Made by a program: the position numbers and the translations under genes. Below, piece by piece: positions 22,571 to 32,341 of a DNA stretch of 64,000 bases. The notes beneath the pieces are model-generated. The model was not told where the DNA came from and ran no database searches. It saw only the letters and a list, made by a program, of their open reading frames with translations. Positions within the stretch are counted from its first letter, which is position 1. The number at the start of each line of letters is the position of its first letter. The DNA comes from Trichaptum fuscoviolaceum (Eukaryota > Basidiomycota > Agaricomycetes > Hymenochaetales > Trichaptaceae): NCBI GenBank assembly GCA_910574455.1, contig CAJSYZ010000010.1, positions 1,082,770-1,146,769 of the forward strand, given 5' to 3'.

Positions 22571-24170
22571 ATGGCTTCCTCCGGATCTGTTCACACGAGT
22601 ACACTGAACCCTGCTCTTGATATCCTCCAGTTTTTTCTGCAGAACAACATGGATTCAGCAGGGCAACGGTTGAACGATAGCCCCGAAACCTGGGCACTCG
22701 ATAGGCATGTTCACTGCTCGCACCTTATGCATAACGCCTCATCTAACGGTGTAATTCTTCAGCCCGTTCATGAGAGCCTTTGGCGTGCCTTTGAACGACT
22801 CCGATACTCGTAGACTGGAGGCCGCGCATCATTCTCTTCAAGCTGCTCACAAGGGAATGCTCGAGTTTATGTCGATTATGCAGAATGGCATGCAACATAT
22901 TAGCGAGAAATTGGCTGAAGAAAGGAAATTGGCTGTCCAATATCTTCCTGATGAAATTCTCATGCACATATTTGAATGTGTGTTTGATGATGATGATCGG
23001 GTGATTGCGATAGAAATGCAGGAGCTGTTCCCTCTGGTGTGCAAGAGATGGCGCACTCTCTTATATGCAATCCCACGTTTCTGGAATAAAGTCCAATCCT
23101 TTCGTCCCCCAAAAGTTATCGATGCGTGTTTGGAACGAAGTAAAGGCGCTGGTCTCGAGATACATTTCGAAATCACGAAACAAGACATAAAAGGAGGAAA
23201 AGAAATGCCTGCCGAAATTGCGAGATTCTGTGCACAAGTGCTTCCGCATTCGCAACGTTGGGAATCATTCTCCGTAGTCACCCTGAATGTTCCTCTGTCC
23301 TCCACATCACTGATATTCAAATCCATACGAGAGCAGTGCGGATCTCTAGAGCTGCCGAACCTTCGTTCCATGCAAATTAAGTGGACGAACGAGGATGGAT
23401 CTTCAGATGAAGAGCAACTGAACAACGACGACCTACATTTCTACTCCTCGTGGAGCATGCCACAACTCTCGAAACTCGAAGTGGACAATTTCATACCTCG
23501 CTCATGCGTTGGGAATACGTTGGCTTCGTGCGATCTTTCCTTTGGTGCACTTCGTTGGACGGACATGGAATTCCTGTCGGAATTTCTACAAAGCATGAAG
23601 CGAGTCCAAGAGCTCAAGCTGAGCTTTCAACACATAGATGCGGATACATGGCCAGATGAACGCACCTCCCTGCCGAACCTTCAAAAGTTGTCATTGGTGT
23701 TCAACGAAGAGACGCACGAATCTGCTCCCGGACTCGTACAAATGTTGGACGTCCCGAATGTGGCAGACATAAATCTCACAGCTACCTTGGATGAATGGAC
23801 AGAATTGCGTGATCTGGTTTCGTGCTTCGATCAGGAGGACGCATTTGAGTCTGTGGAGAAACTCTCTATTCACGTCGACCGTAGCTCAACCGCTTTCGAA
23901 CAGCTTAATAAAATGGTCTTCGATACCTTCCCAAACCTTGAGTATCTCAAAATAAGGGCACAAAACGCAATCACTGATGTACACACTTCATCCAATGACC
24001 CCAACCTAACGACATTTATCTGTTCTCAGTGCGATGTTTTCGATGGGAATGTCGCGAAGGATATCATCGATCAAATGGAACGCGATGGCTTGTTGGATGA
24101 GTTCAAAAATCTGGCGGTAGTAGACATGCCAATGTTCAGTCCACAAAGGTACATATGTCATATTGCGTAA
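22571..24170 (+). CDS. F-box protein, copy 2 of a tandem pair
   Basis: Paralogue of the preceding gene with the same N-terminus (STLNPALDILQFFLQN), F-box (YLPDEILMHIFECVFDD then FPLVCKRWRTLLYAIPRFWN) and Leu-rich C-terminal region. Read without splicing it appears frameshifted after the first 80 codons. A 58-nt GC-AG intron at 22705-22762 (donor ATAG|GCATGT, branch TCTAAC, acceptor TTCAG) restores the frame exactly to SPFMRAFG, matching SPFMREFG of copy 1, so the gene is probably intact. The stop at 24170 is earlier than in copy 1 and gives RYICHIA at the end. Function is inferred only from the F-box; substrate unknown. Confidence 0.82.
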
Positions 24171-24419
24171 GCTGTCTAAGAAGAAAGTTAACTGGGAATG
24201 ATTATTTTATTGCAGAAGTGAGTATCGTGCGCATTGATACACGGATCAATTCACTTTCTCATTATATTGCTTCGCAGTGATTGTTGTAACCCTTGTAGAA
24301 TCACCCTTGTAGAATCACCCTGACTAAGAATGGTGAGCTCGTGAGCTCGTACATGGACGTCCATACTAATCACGAAAGTTAGAAATGCAATGCCTACCAT
24401 CCAAAGGTAGATAAATTAA

Positions 24420-25020
24420 GAAAGAAGAAGCGGATATCGAATATTCAGGATTACCATGCTGTATTCAGTTTTGGCAATACAGTATGTACTACAGCATATC
24501 AAGTTTCCAACTGTCAAGCATCTTAACATCTGCATTCCCTAATCTTGTGTACGATAGCATAAAAGCTCACGACCACCCAAACGTCGATTGCATACCTTAC
24601 TCTTGCCCTTGCCTGAAGTCCCTGTGATTCGAAAGGTGCGAAGCGTTTGAGGAGCGAATAGGATTTCTTCATCAGTGTCAACACGACGATCACTTGCGTG
24701 AACCTTAGAAACTGAAGATTTTGGATCGCCTGACTTTCTGGAACACGCAAATTTGCGAAGGTTTTCCGGATAAGAGTTCGTTTGAGAAAACTACGTTATC
24801 ATTGTCTGTCATTTGTCTCCGACTGCTCGGTCAAGGTTTCGTGTACTGTATTCCACAACAGTCTCTGCGAAGTACAGCTTTCAACTCGAGAGTTCTGAAG
24901 CGGTCCTGTGTTTGGAGAAGTACTAGTAGCATTAATAAACTTATACGGCGAAGCTTTGTCCTAGCACGGTTTTCCGAACTTCAGAAGAGGGATCCATCCA
25001 ATAGGAGTTTCTCGTCTACA
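24420..25020. other. Gap with no recognised gene
   Basis: No ORF or splice pattern here is convincing. The stretch is absent from the other duplication unit. Confidence 0.35.
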
Positions 25021-25100
25021 TCCTTGGACTCTGGAACACGTGAAAGATGTATTTGAGGTTCTTCGGGACTACATAATACCACGAAATCAGTAGGTTGCCG

Positions 25101-25891
25101 TCAATGAAAAGAGGTCTGCGTAACGCACCATGCCGGAAAGATCAGCCCCCATTCAACCAAATGGTTTCGAACTTTTGAAGAAAGCTCGTCAAGGTTGCAG
25201 ACGCGCTGAGACTTGATAGGTGTGGGATTTGAGTTTGTCGCAACATCCTCCGTTACATACTCGAATCCGCCAGGACGAACGAGGAAGTCGCTGCTTCTGA
25301 TTTGAGTTACGACGGTGCATTTTTGCGCGCGCAAAGTAGTGTCATTCCATCCTCTCGCTCCAACAGCGAAAAGATTTCCATTACTGTTACATAGACACGA
25401 CACTTCGTGCCTGAACGTCCAGCGTCGTTGATAGAAGACTGTCCGCGATCCCGGCTCAACTGTTATGCCGACACTCGTCGTGCTGGGAGAAATCGTCTCT
25501 TCCGACCCAAACGACTTTCGAAGACTTCCAAAGTTCACATTCAGGTTGCAGATGATAGCGGGGAAGCTAATGATCTTAGCTACGCCGCTATTGAAAGTGT
25601 GTGTGGGTCCAGTCTCGAGTGACTTCTTGTACACAATCCTTGTGCCCGTTTCATTGCACCAATTCGCGACGGGCAGCCATTCCACCCCGACCAGATACGT
25701 GTCTATTACCGCAAGTGCAGACTCAAATTGATTGCGGTTTGAGTACGAAGTGTAAAGCGACCGGATATTCTGGTCAACGAACAGATCAGGGATGGCTCGT
25801 GTTACACGATAGTCAGGACTATCATATACGGACTAAAACCATAAGGTCAATGATCTATCAATAGGATAATGGTATCGCGGATACTGACCAT
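25101..25891 (-). CDS. Unknown about 245-aa, beta-rich-looking fungal protein
   Basis: Leftward gene with start ATG 25891 immediately followed by a 60-nt GTCAGT-TTTAG intron, giving MSVYDSPDYRVTRAIPDLFV. The main exon is open from about 25830 to the stop at 25101. Segments such as YLVGVEWLPVANWCNETGTR, a Ser/Thr-rich SEETISPSTTSVGITV stretch and EPGSRTVFYQRRWTFR alternate polar and hydrophobic residues, as in beta-sheet proteins. I recall similar uncharacterised proteins in other mushrooms but cannot assign a family or function. No signal peptide or membrane segment is present, so a cytoplasmic location is inferred. Its 3' end is duplicated as a relic downstream of F-box copy 1. Confidence 0.6.
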
Positions 25892-26487
25892 GGTGGCAAG
25901 AAAGTATGATGCGGCCAATCTACTTTGCCTTCTTTTTACTTATATGAGTGTCAGCTTCATCATAGTTGCAATAATACTGTACTGCGCGCTCCAACGTTAC
26001 GAAGGGTAGACGGGCCTAAACATAGCTCGCGAATCGGTACACCCGAATTCTGATGTCCGTGTTTTAACATTTATTTGCACGAGGCCGCATTAAATTACAT
26101 CCCATAAGCGTGGCACGTCTGCTGAAACGAGCTATCTTCTTCCATCCAGTGATTGAGTATGCGACACAAACGCGCTTGGAAGTTCGCTGAAGTTTTTATT
26201 GTCCAGTCTGTAGGTGCTTCATGGTGGATCACTTCTTAGTAAAAGTAAAGAGGAAACAAATCCAAGAGTAGCTATCCATCAGCAATCGCTTAAAAAGAGA
26301 CTCATCTCAAACTCGACCACTGAAGATCAATCCCAGAGAAGTTGTATTTCAGAATAGCGTGAAGCAAGTTTACCAAGCTCATTAAAATGTTTGATAAGGA
26401 GTTCTAAGGCTGTTGTCAAAATTAGCTCCTGCGTAACATATAAGGAACTTTTCAACACACCACAACTTTGCAGGGTCGCCACGCCAA
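25892..26487. other. Intergenic gap
   Basis: No coding signal recognised between the unknown beta-rich gene and the NDUFS5 gene. Confidence 0.35.
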
Positions 26488-27002
26488 CTATTTCTTTCCC
26501 TCATCTTGGTTTATTAGTCCTAAACTGACTATAACACCATCCGCAAGTATATCGCCTGCTTTCCGCCCCTCCTTCGCTTCGTGCTCAGCCTTCTTTATGA
26601 ATTGAGCCTTCACAGCTTTTGCGCGAGCGATCTATCGCAAGTTTATGTTAGCGCATTGGCTCACAGTTCTGCCAAAGGACCGCGTACCTCTTGAGTGTGA
26701 TGCAGGCATTCTAGATAATCCTCCGAAGGCGCCTTGCAAGCAGCAGGATCATCGGTATTTGCATAGCACTTTGCAGTACGAATAAGTAAGCCATCCCCTA
26801 CGTCGCTCGACTGTTAACGCTTACTTTTGAGAACTCTTGCCAGTAGGCGAAGCAACGAGATGGACCTGCAGATGCCACAAATGTTAGTTCGACACTGGCC
26901 CTTACAATTAAAAGTAACAAACCTCCTGTGTAACTGAAACCAGACTTCAAGAGCCTATTTAGACACAGTTAAAATGATAGTACAATAGATACGTACGGCC
27001 AT
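26488..27002 (-). CDS. Complex I 15-kDa subunit (NDUFS5-type, twin CX9C)
   Basis: A small intron-rich gene not visible as one ORF. Exons read leftward from ATG 27002: MA, then an intron whose acceptor is TTGAAG, SGFSYTGG, PSRCFAYWQEFSK, CYANTDDPAACKAPSEDYLE, then CLHHTQE and IARAKAVKAQFIKKAEHEA, ending at 26488. The assembled protein is about 97 aa. It has a twin CX9C motif, C-FAYWQEFSK-C and C-KAPSEDYLE-C, which forms two disulfides in a CHCH helical hairpin and is imported into the intermembrane space through Mia40. The EDYLECLHH and EIARA blocks match the accessory NADH:ubiquinone oxidoreductase subunit of membrane-arm complex I. Divergent from the Get5 gene, 312 bp away. Confidence 0.88.
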
Positions 27003-27314
27003 GGTCAATAAAGAAGAGAACTGGCGAGCGTTTCGGACGGCGTTGGCATTCGACGTTGAAGAGTAGTAACAGGTCGTGAGAAATAGCACGTGGCTCTCGT
27101 GCGATTAGGAGGACCGTGGGACCGGTGACGCATGCACTAGTAGCCAGGGTCCATAACTGTATTAAGTTATGGCTGTGCTGGTCGCACCGCGTCTTGAATT
27201 CCACTGGCACTGGGACACGACTTCATCTTTGTGCTTAACATCTACCATCTCTTTCAAAAACTCTCATACTAGGACTTTAGATCAGCAGCTCATTAGGGAA
27301 TCCGAATCTACAAA

Positions 27315-28353
27315 ATGGCTGAAAATGCAGAGCTGGCGTTTGTGAAAAATCATTTGAATGTGATTGGGTCGTTACCTGTCCAATTCCCGGACGAATACCA
27401 GCAACCTCCATCTAGTTCTCTCAAAAAGATACCCGTCATTCCGGTGAGTGAAAAAGCTGGATTGTACGGAGAATCTGAATCCAACTGTTGCCTTTGTGTA
27501 GGTTGATTTACCTCCACCACCCCCACCCAAGTCTGAAGCAGAAGCCACGACAGGTGAAGTGCCCCACGCCCTCTGATAACGTATCCAATTACTCATAGAA
27601 TTCATTCTATCAATAGATACCATTTCTGTTACGTTCAAAGTGTCAAAGCCAGCAAAAACGTTCACATTGCCCGTGTCAACAGCAGACCCGATCTCTGCGA
27701 TCAAGATTGCGCTCGCCTCGCAGCCAGGCGCGCCGCCTGCAGATGCGCAGCGGCTTCTCCTGCGTGGAAAGGCACTTGCGGACGGGAAGCTTCTGCGGGA
27801 GTACCCAGTCAAGGCGGGAGACACGATCAACCTCATGCTGCGCCCAGGGTTCGAGTGGAATTGGGAGGCGCCGCCGGTGACGCCGGCGAAAGGGAAGGAC
27901 AAGGAGGTAGATTCTTCAATGCAGCTAGATCCGGATTCAAGAAGTCGGAGTGTATCCCGGACGCCCAGTCACAGCCGCATACCGTCTGTTGTGCTCTCGC
28001 CTTCACCTTCTTTGCCTTCTCTTACGATGCAAGAGAACCCATCCCAGATCACGCTTTCGTTGGACACCACGGATGCTACAATGCATGACGCACCAACTAA
28101 GAATGCTTATCAGGAGAAGATTTCATCTCCGGAGTTTTGGGATCGTTTATTCGGCTTTCTTAAGTATGTCTGCAATATATATTCTATTTGCTTTAGAATA
28201 CTAATTTTCGGCTTTAGAATTGAGTTTAGCACACCCGAGGATGCGGAATCTGCATTCGAGTCCTTCTTAGTTGGAGTTAAAGGCTACTTGACGCCCTCCG
28301 AGATAGCGAAAATCAGGGACACTGTTGGCGTTGTCGGCATGGGTGGAACCTAA
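27315..28353 (+). CDS. Get5/Mdy2-like ubiquitin-like protein of the TRC40/GET pathway
   Basis: Predicted partner of Get4 that helps pass tail-anchored proteins to Get3. The N-terminal segment (FVKNHLNVIGSLPVQFPDEY, then PPSSSLKKIPVIP) resembles the Get5 N-domain that binds Get4. A proline linker follows, then a ubiquitin-like domain of about 75 residues (SVTFKVSKPAKTFTLPV to GDTINLMLRPG, with LLLRGKALADGKLL). A Ser/Pro-rich linker leads to a C-terminal helical segment (SPEFWDRLFGFLK to YLTPSEIAKIRDTVG), the position of the dimerisation domain. Introns near 27443-27501, 27553-27616 and 28164-28218 join in frame; the last is a multiple of three and reads through. Other Ubl adaptors are the main alternative. 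Confidence 0.75.
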
Positions 28354-28580
28354 CACTGCTTTCGGAACATCGCTTCTATTCTATATTCTCATCAATTTTC
28401 GGTTCCCAGCACTGTACATCCACTCATGCTTTCAGTCACTCGACGATTACACAAACAAAATCTCCAAATCATTCCTTGCAATTGTACATGATACTGGTTC
28501 AGCTTTGCAATTTTTTTACAGAGGGCCATACACTACTTATGCTCCGATTAGCTATTCTTACAGCTTATATGTTCGTTCCC

Positions 28581-30077
28581 TCAGTCCAAGGGCAAGATGT
28601 TTTGTTGAGGGCCAATGGGAACGATGCGAGTTGGATTGACCTAGATATTCTCCGTTCAGTACACGATGTACCACCTTGATAATTAAGAGTGAGGCACACT
28701 CACATTTGTCTGCGACCAATAGTAATGGGTCTTGATATGATCGAAGTTTGTCGTCGAGTTGAACGCAGGGTTGTTCCAGTATAACTTCCGGAGCCACTTG
28801 TGAATGTTCGGGTACCCGTGCCGGATGTTGCGCAGATTGCACTTGAAGTGGCTGTAGTAAACGGGATCGAAGCGCACGATGGTGACATAAAGCCGGATGT
28901 CTGCTTCGGTGAGCTGGTTGCCAATGACGTAGTCTTTTCCGTCTAGGATGGCCTCGACTTTGTCAAGAGACTCGAATACGAGCTTGACCGCCGCCTCATA
29001 TGCCGGCTGGGTGGTGGCGAAGCCCGATTTGTAGACGCCATCTAATTAAGTAGGGCATCTAAGCAGTGGGCAGTTAAACAGAGGGCGTACTCACTGTTCA
29101 AACCATCGTAAACCCAATCGTTGAGAGTATCAATCTCGGCGCGGAGTGACTCTGGGTAGATATCGACCGCAGCCTTCTCAGGTGGGAGGAGATCGTTAAA
29201 TGCGGTGTTGAAGATACGGATGATCTCGGACGACTCGTTATTTACGATCGTCTGATGTTTTTTGTCCCATAATACAGGCACGGTGAATCTTCATTGGTGG
29301 GAATACCACGAAGAGTTAGTGAAGGAAGCCGAGCGATTTTATGAAGGCCTTACCGGCCGTCATAATTTGGTTCTACCTTGAGGTAGAGATCTTTGATGTG
29401 TTGAGCTTGATTGACCGGATCGACGCCTGCGGCCGGGAAAGGGTCGACACTCGCGAAGGGCCAACCATTGCTTCCCATTCTCGGTGAAACGACAGAGTAG
29501 GCTAAATTTCTTATCATGAAGGCGAGTGGAATGAGATTACAAAGACAGTACTCACGGATATACTCTTCGAGGCCTTTCAGTCTGCGTGTAATCAATGTCC
29601 TGTGGGCCCAAGCTATAGATACGGTTTAACAGCTTGTAGACTACAGTACACCTATAAGCACTCACGGCATGCATATGAGACATAAAGATGATAGCGATCT
29701 ACCGTCATATCTCAGCCTTGGATTCTCGTGGACTTAAACATATGCAGACCTTTCTCTGGCTCAAACTTGCCACCTTTCTCAATTTGATTTCGGAACGTCG
29801 AAGGCTTGCGTTTGAAGCTACCATCCGCCTCTGTCTTCATCTTTCCGATGTCCGAAAGGTGGGTGTGGTCTTGCGACATGTCGGCGGTGTGTGCACGGGG
29901 GCTCGAGGTGGGTTTGAGGAGAAACACTTTGGATAACGAGTTCTGACCAGCGCGTAGAATAGGGGGTCTTATAGTTTCGCGAAGGCCTGCAGTTGTGTGA
30001 AATGAGATGACCGAGCGGGCACGGATGCTTATGGTCCTATTGAGATGAGACTGACTGGTGCGAGTGAAGGCGATCAT
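28581..30077 (-). CDS. Xi-class glutathione transferase / glutathionyl-hydroquinone reductase, mitochondrial
   Basis: The enzyme reduces glutathionyl-(hydro)quinones in an ECM4/YqjG-like reaction. The catalytic motif is SYACPWAHR, with Cys at the active site. Exons in order: FKRKPSTFRNQIEKGGKFEP, RYHLYVSYACPWAHRTLI, then SVVSPRMGSNGWPFASVDPF, FTVPVLWDKKHQTIVNNESS, the helical domain to LRKLYWNNPAF, and a last exon NPTRIVPIGPQQNILPLD ending at 28581. The first ATG (30077) adds a 65-residue leader, MIAFTRTSQSHLNRTISIRA, Arg/Ser-rich with almost no acidic residues, a typical mitochondrial presequence. A second in-frame ATG (MSQDHTHLSD) near 29880 aligns with the start of the paralogue, so dual targeting by alternative starts is plausible. 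Head-to-head with that paralogue. Confidence 0.9.
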
Positions 30078-30660
30078 TCGGGCATCGTGTGTTTTCCAGA
30101 CCTCTTTATATGCATGAGGTCATCGGCTCGATTGTGGCTATACATTCACACGGTTTACTAACTCTTATAATAAAGTTTATACACGACACTTCGTTCTTTA
30201 CCGACGAACAACTACTCACCATGTTCAAAATAAATCCCCTCCCTCAGGCTTCTCAGATGATCAGCTCTCCATAACTATGCTCCAAGACACAGCAGCTCAA
30301 TCCGATTAAGCATGGAATCCTGTCGTGAGCTAAACGGTCGATAATATCTCTCTCCACCCCATTCTTTTCAGATATGGAAATATACTTCATCATCGGCAAC
30401 TAGTTTTCAAGCAAACAGTCCCGCTCTACGGCCTCCTCAAGTGTAGCTGGTTGAAAAATTAGTAGTCGTACAGCCAAGTATACTTGCATGGCATCATCAA
30501 CGTTGACTATGGCGACACGCTTATAAGATTGCTTTATCATGGTCCCGACTCGGCTTGGATGTTTTACCAATAACTTTACCAGCAACTTGCTGCTAGAAAA
30601 GCATATAAACACCGTCATTGATTGTGTGGACTACTAGAACTATCTCTATAGCTGGATGCA
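30078..30660. promoter_or_regulatory. Bidirectional region between two GST genes, with a GST start-like fragment
   Basis: This gap drives both divergent GST genes. Around 30273-30305 there is CTCCAAGACACAGCAGCTCA followed by ATCCGAT, close to the first codons of the rightward GST (ATGTCTCGCGATACAACAGC then ACAATCCGAC at 30661). It looks like a decayed copy of the paralogue's 5' end. A leftward ORF at 30400-30618 is not supported. Confidence 0.4.
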
Positions 30661-31972
30661 ATGTCTCGCGATACAACAGCACAATCCGACGTAAACAAAT
30701 TGCCGACCGAGGCTGATGGCAGCTTCAAGCGCAAGCCATCGACATTTCTAAATAGCATCGAGAAAGGGGGCAAATTCGAACCAGAAAAAGGTGAGTCTTG
30801 AGAAGATTATATTAGTGTCAAGGATACAAAATCAAAATAATCTACAGGCCGCTACCACCTATATGTTTCATACGGATGTCGTGAGTTGACAATTATACAT
30901 GGGCGCTTAATAGTTTTGAGTGAATGTTTAACAGCATGGGCATCAAGGACTCTCATTGTGCGAAAGCTGAAAGGCTTGGAGGATATTATATGTGAAACCA
31001 ATCTGGTTTGGTATCATAACCTTACTTACACTATTCTTCCCTGATTTCAGCACTCACTGCTGTCTCGCCTCGCATGGATGAACACGGCTGGCCGTTCGCA
31101 AACGTCGACCCCTTCCCGGGTGGGGATGTGGACCCTTTGTATAACTCGGAGCATATCAAGGATCTCTACCTAAAAGTTGATCCTAATTATGACGGCCGGT
31201 ATGCCCTAAAGATAATTTGTCTACATATGACTTAGCTACTGACAACTCCTATGTATCTCGTAATTCAGATTCACTGTTCCTGTTTTGTGGGATAAGAAGC
31301 TTCACACCATCGTTAACAATGAATCATCTCAAATTATCCGCATATTCAATAGTGCATTCAATGAGTTCCTCCCCGCTGAAAAGGCCGCTATCGACCTCTA
31401 CCCGAAGGTACTACGCCCCGAAATTGACGCGTTGAATGAATGGGTATATGACGGAATAAATAGTAGGTCTTTCCCGTGGATCGCAATTCAACTATCCATT
31501 TACCGAACTGTACACTCCTAATTCAGATGGCGTGTATAGAACTGGGTTTGCAACATCGCAATCCGCCTACGAAAGCGCCGTCACTCTACTTTTCCAATCT
31601 CTCGATAAGATCGAGACCATACTCTCAGGCTCGGGCAGAGAGTATCTCATCGGTGATCAGCTCTCCGAAGCGGATGTTCGTCTTTATGTCACAATCATTC
31701 GCTTTGACCCTGCCTACTTCGGTAATTTCAAGTGTAACTTGAAGGATATCCGCACAGGTTATCCGACTATTCACAAGTGGGTAAGGAACTTATATTGGAA
31801 GAACCCAGCGTTCAAAGATACTACGAACTTCGAGCATATAAAAACAGGCTATTTCTCGATCACGAAGGTGTGTAATGCCCAGATTTCCTTAGTTGGATGC
31901 GCTGATGTTCTATAGGTAAACCCAAATCGTATCATCCCTCTTGGTCCGATCCCGAATATCCTGCCTTTGTAA
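30661..31972 (+). CDS. Xi-class glutathione transferase paralogue, cytosolic
   Basis: Same family and exon order as the leftward GST: FKRKPSTFLNSIEKGGKFEP, VSYGC|PWASRTLIV (the catalytic Cys codon is followed by an intron that splits the CPWA motif), ALTAVSPRMDEHGWPFANVD, FTVPVLWDKKLHTIVNNESS, and ending NPNRIIPLGPIPNILPL at 31972. It starts directly with MSRDTTAQSDVNKLPTEADG and lacks the mitochondrial leader, so it is predicted cytosolic. Residues around the helical domain (EADVRLYVTIIRFDPAYF, KCNLKDIRTGYPTIHKWV) are strongly conserved with its neighbour, showing local inverted duplication. Likely role is the same glutathione-dependent quinone and xenobiotic reduction, relevant to lignin breakdown products. 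Confidence 0.9.
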
Positions 31973-32341
31973 CAAAGCATGATGTAGAATATTGTGTCCG
32001 ATATGTTCTCTAAATTGTAATTGTAGTGTCTTACGAATCAACTTAACTGACCTGCTCGGAAATCTCATAGAAACAAGAGTCTATTCATACAACGACGGGT
32101 ACAAAATAAATGCCAATAACAACGAAATGCGGGAAATCTGTCTGTGAGAGAAATGGGTCGAAATGAAACATGGATAGGAATGAGAAAATCGTAAAGAGTG
32201 GCGAATATAAGAATAAGATACGATTGGATGTATGTCAATCAAAAATATATACGAGCCACATCCAGCACGGCATCACGTCCGAAGTGAAAAGTCACCATGA
32301 GAAAGGAGTACAAGGAAAATCATATGTAAAATGCGGAGGTT
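31973..32341. other. Convergent 3' gap
   Basis: Lies between the GST2 stop and the OPT transporter stop; no gene seen. Confidence 0.4.

Larger units (their letters stand above)
22520..25165 (+). repeat. Tandem segmental duplication, unit 2
   Basis: This unit has F-box copy 2, matching 3' blocks (GTGAGTATCG at about 24218, TCCATACTAAT at about 24360), a small direct repeat CCCTTGTAGAATCA x2 (about 24293-24320), and then the 3' part of the downstream gene. About 600 bp near 24420-25020 has no counterpart in unit 1 and is either an insertion here or a deletion there. Confidence 0.65.

Noticed and set aside
22571..22813. F-box copy 2 as a frameshifted pseudogene
   Set aside because: A conserved GC-AG intron at 22705-22762 restores the frame to the paralogue sequence.
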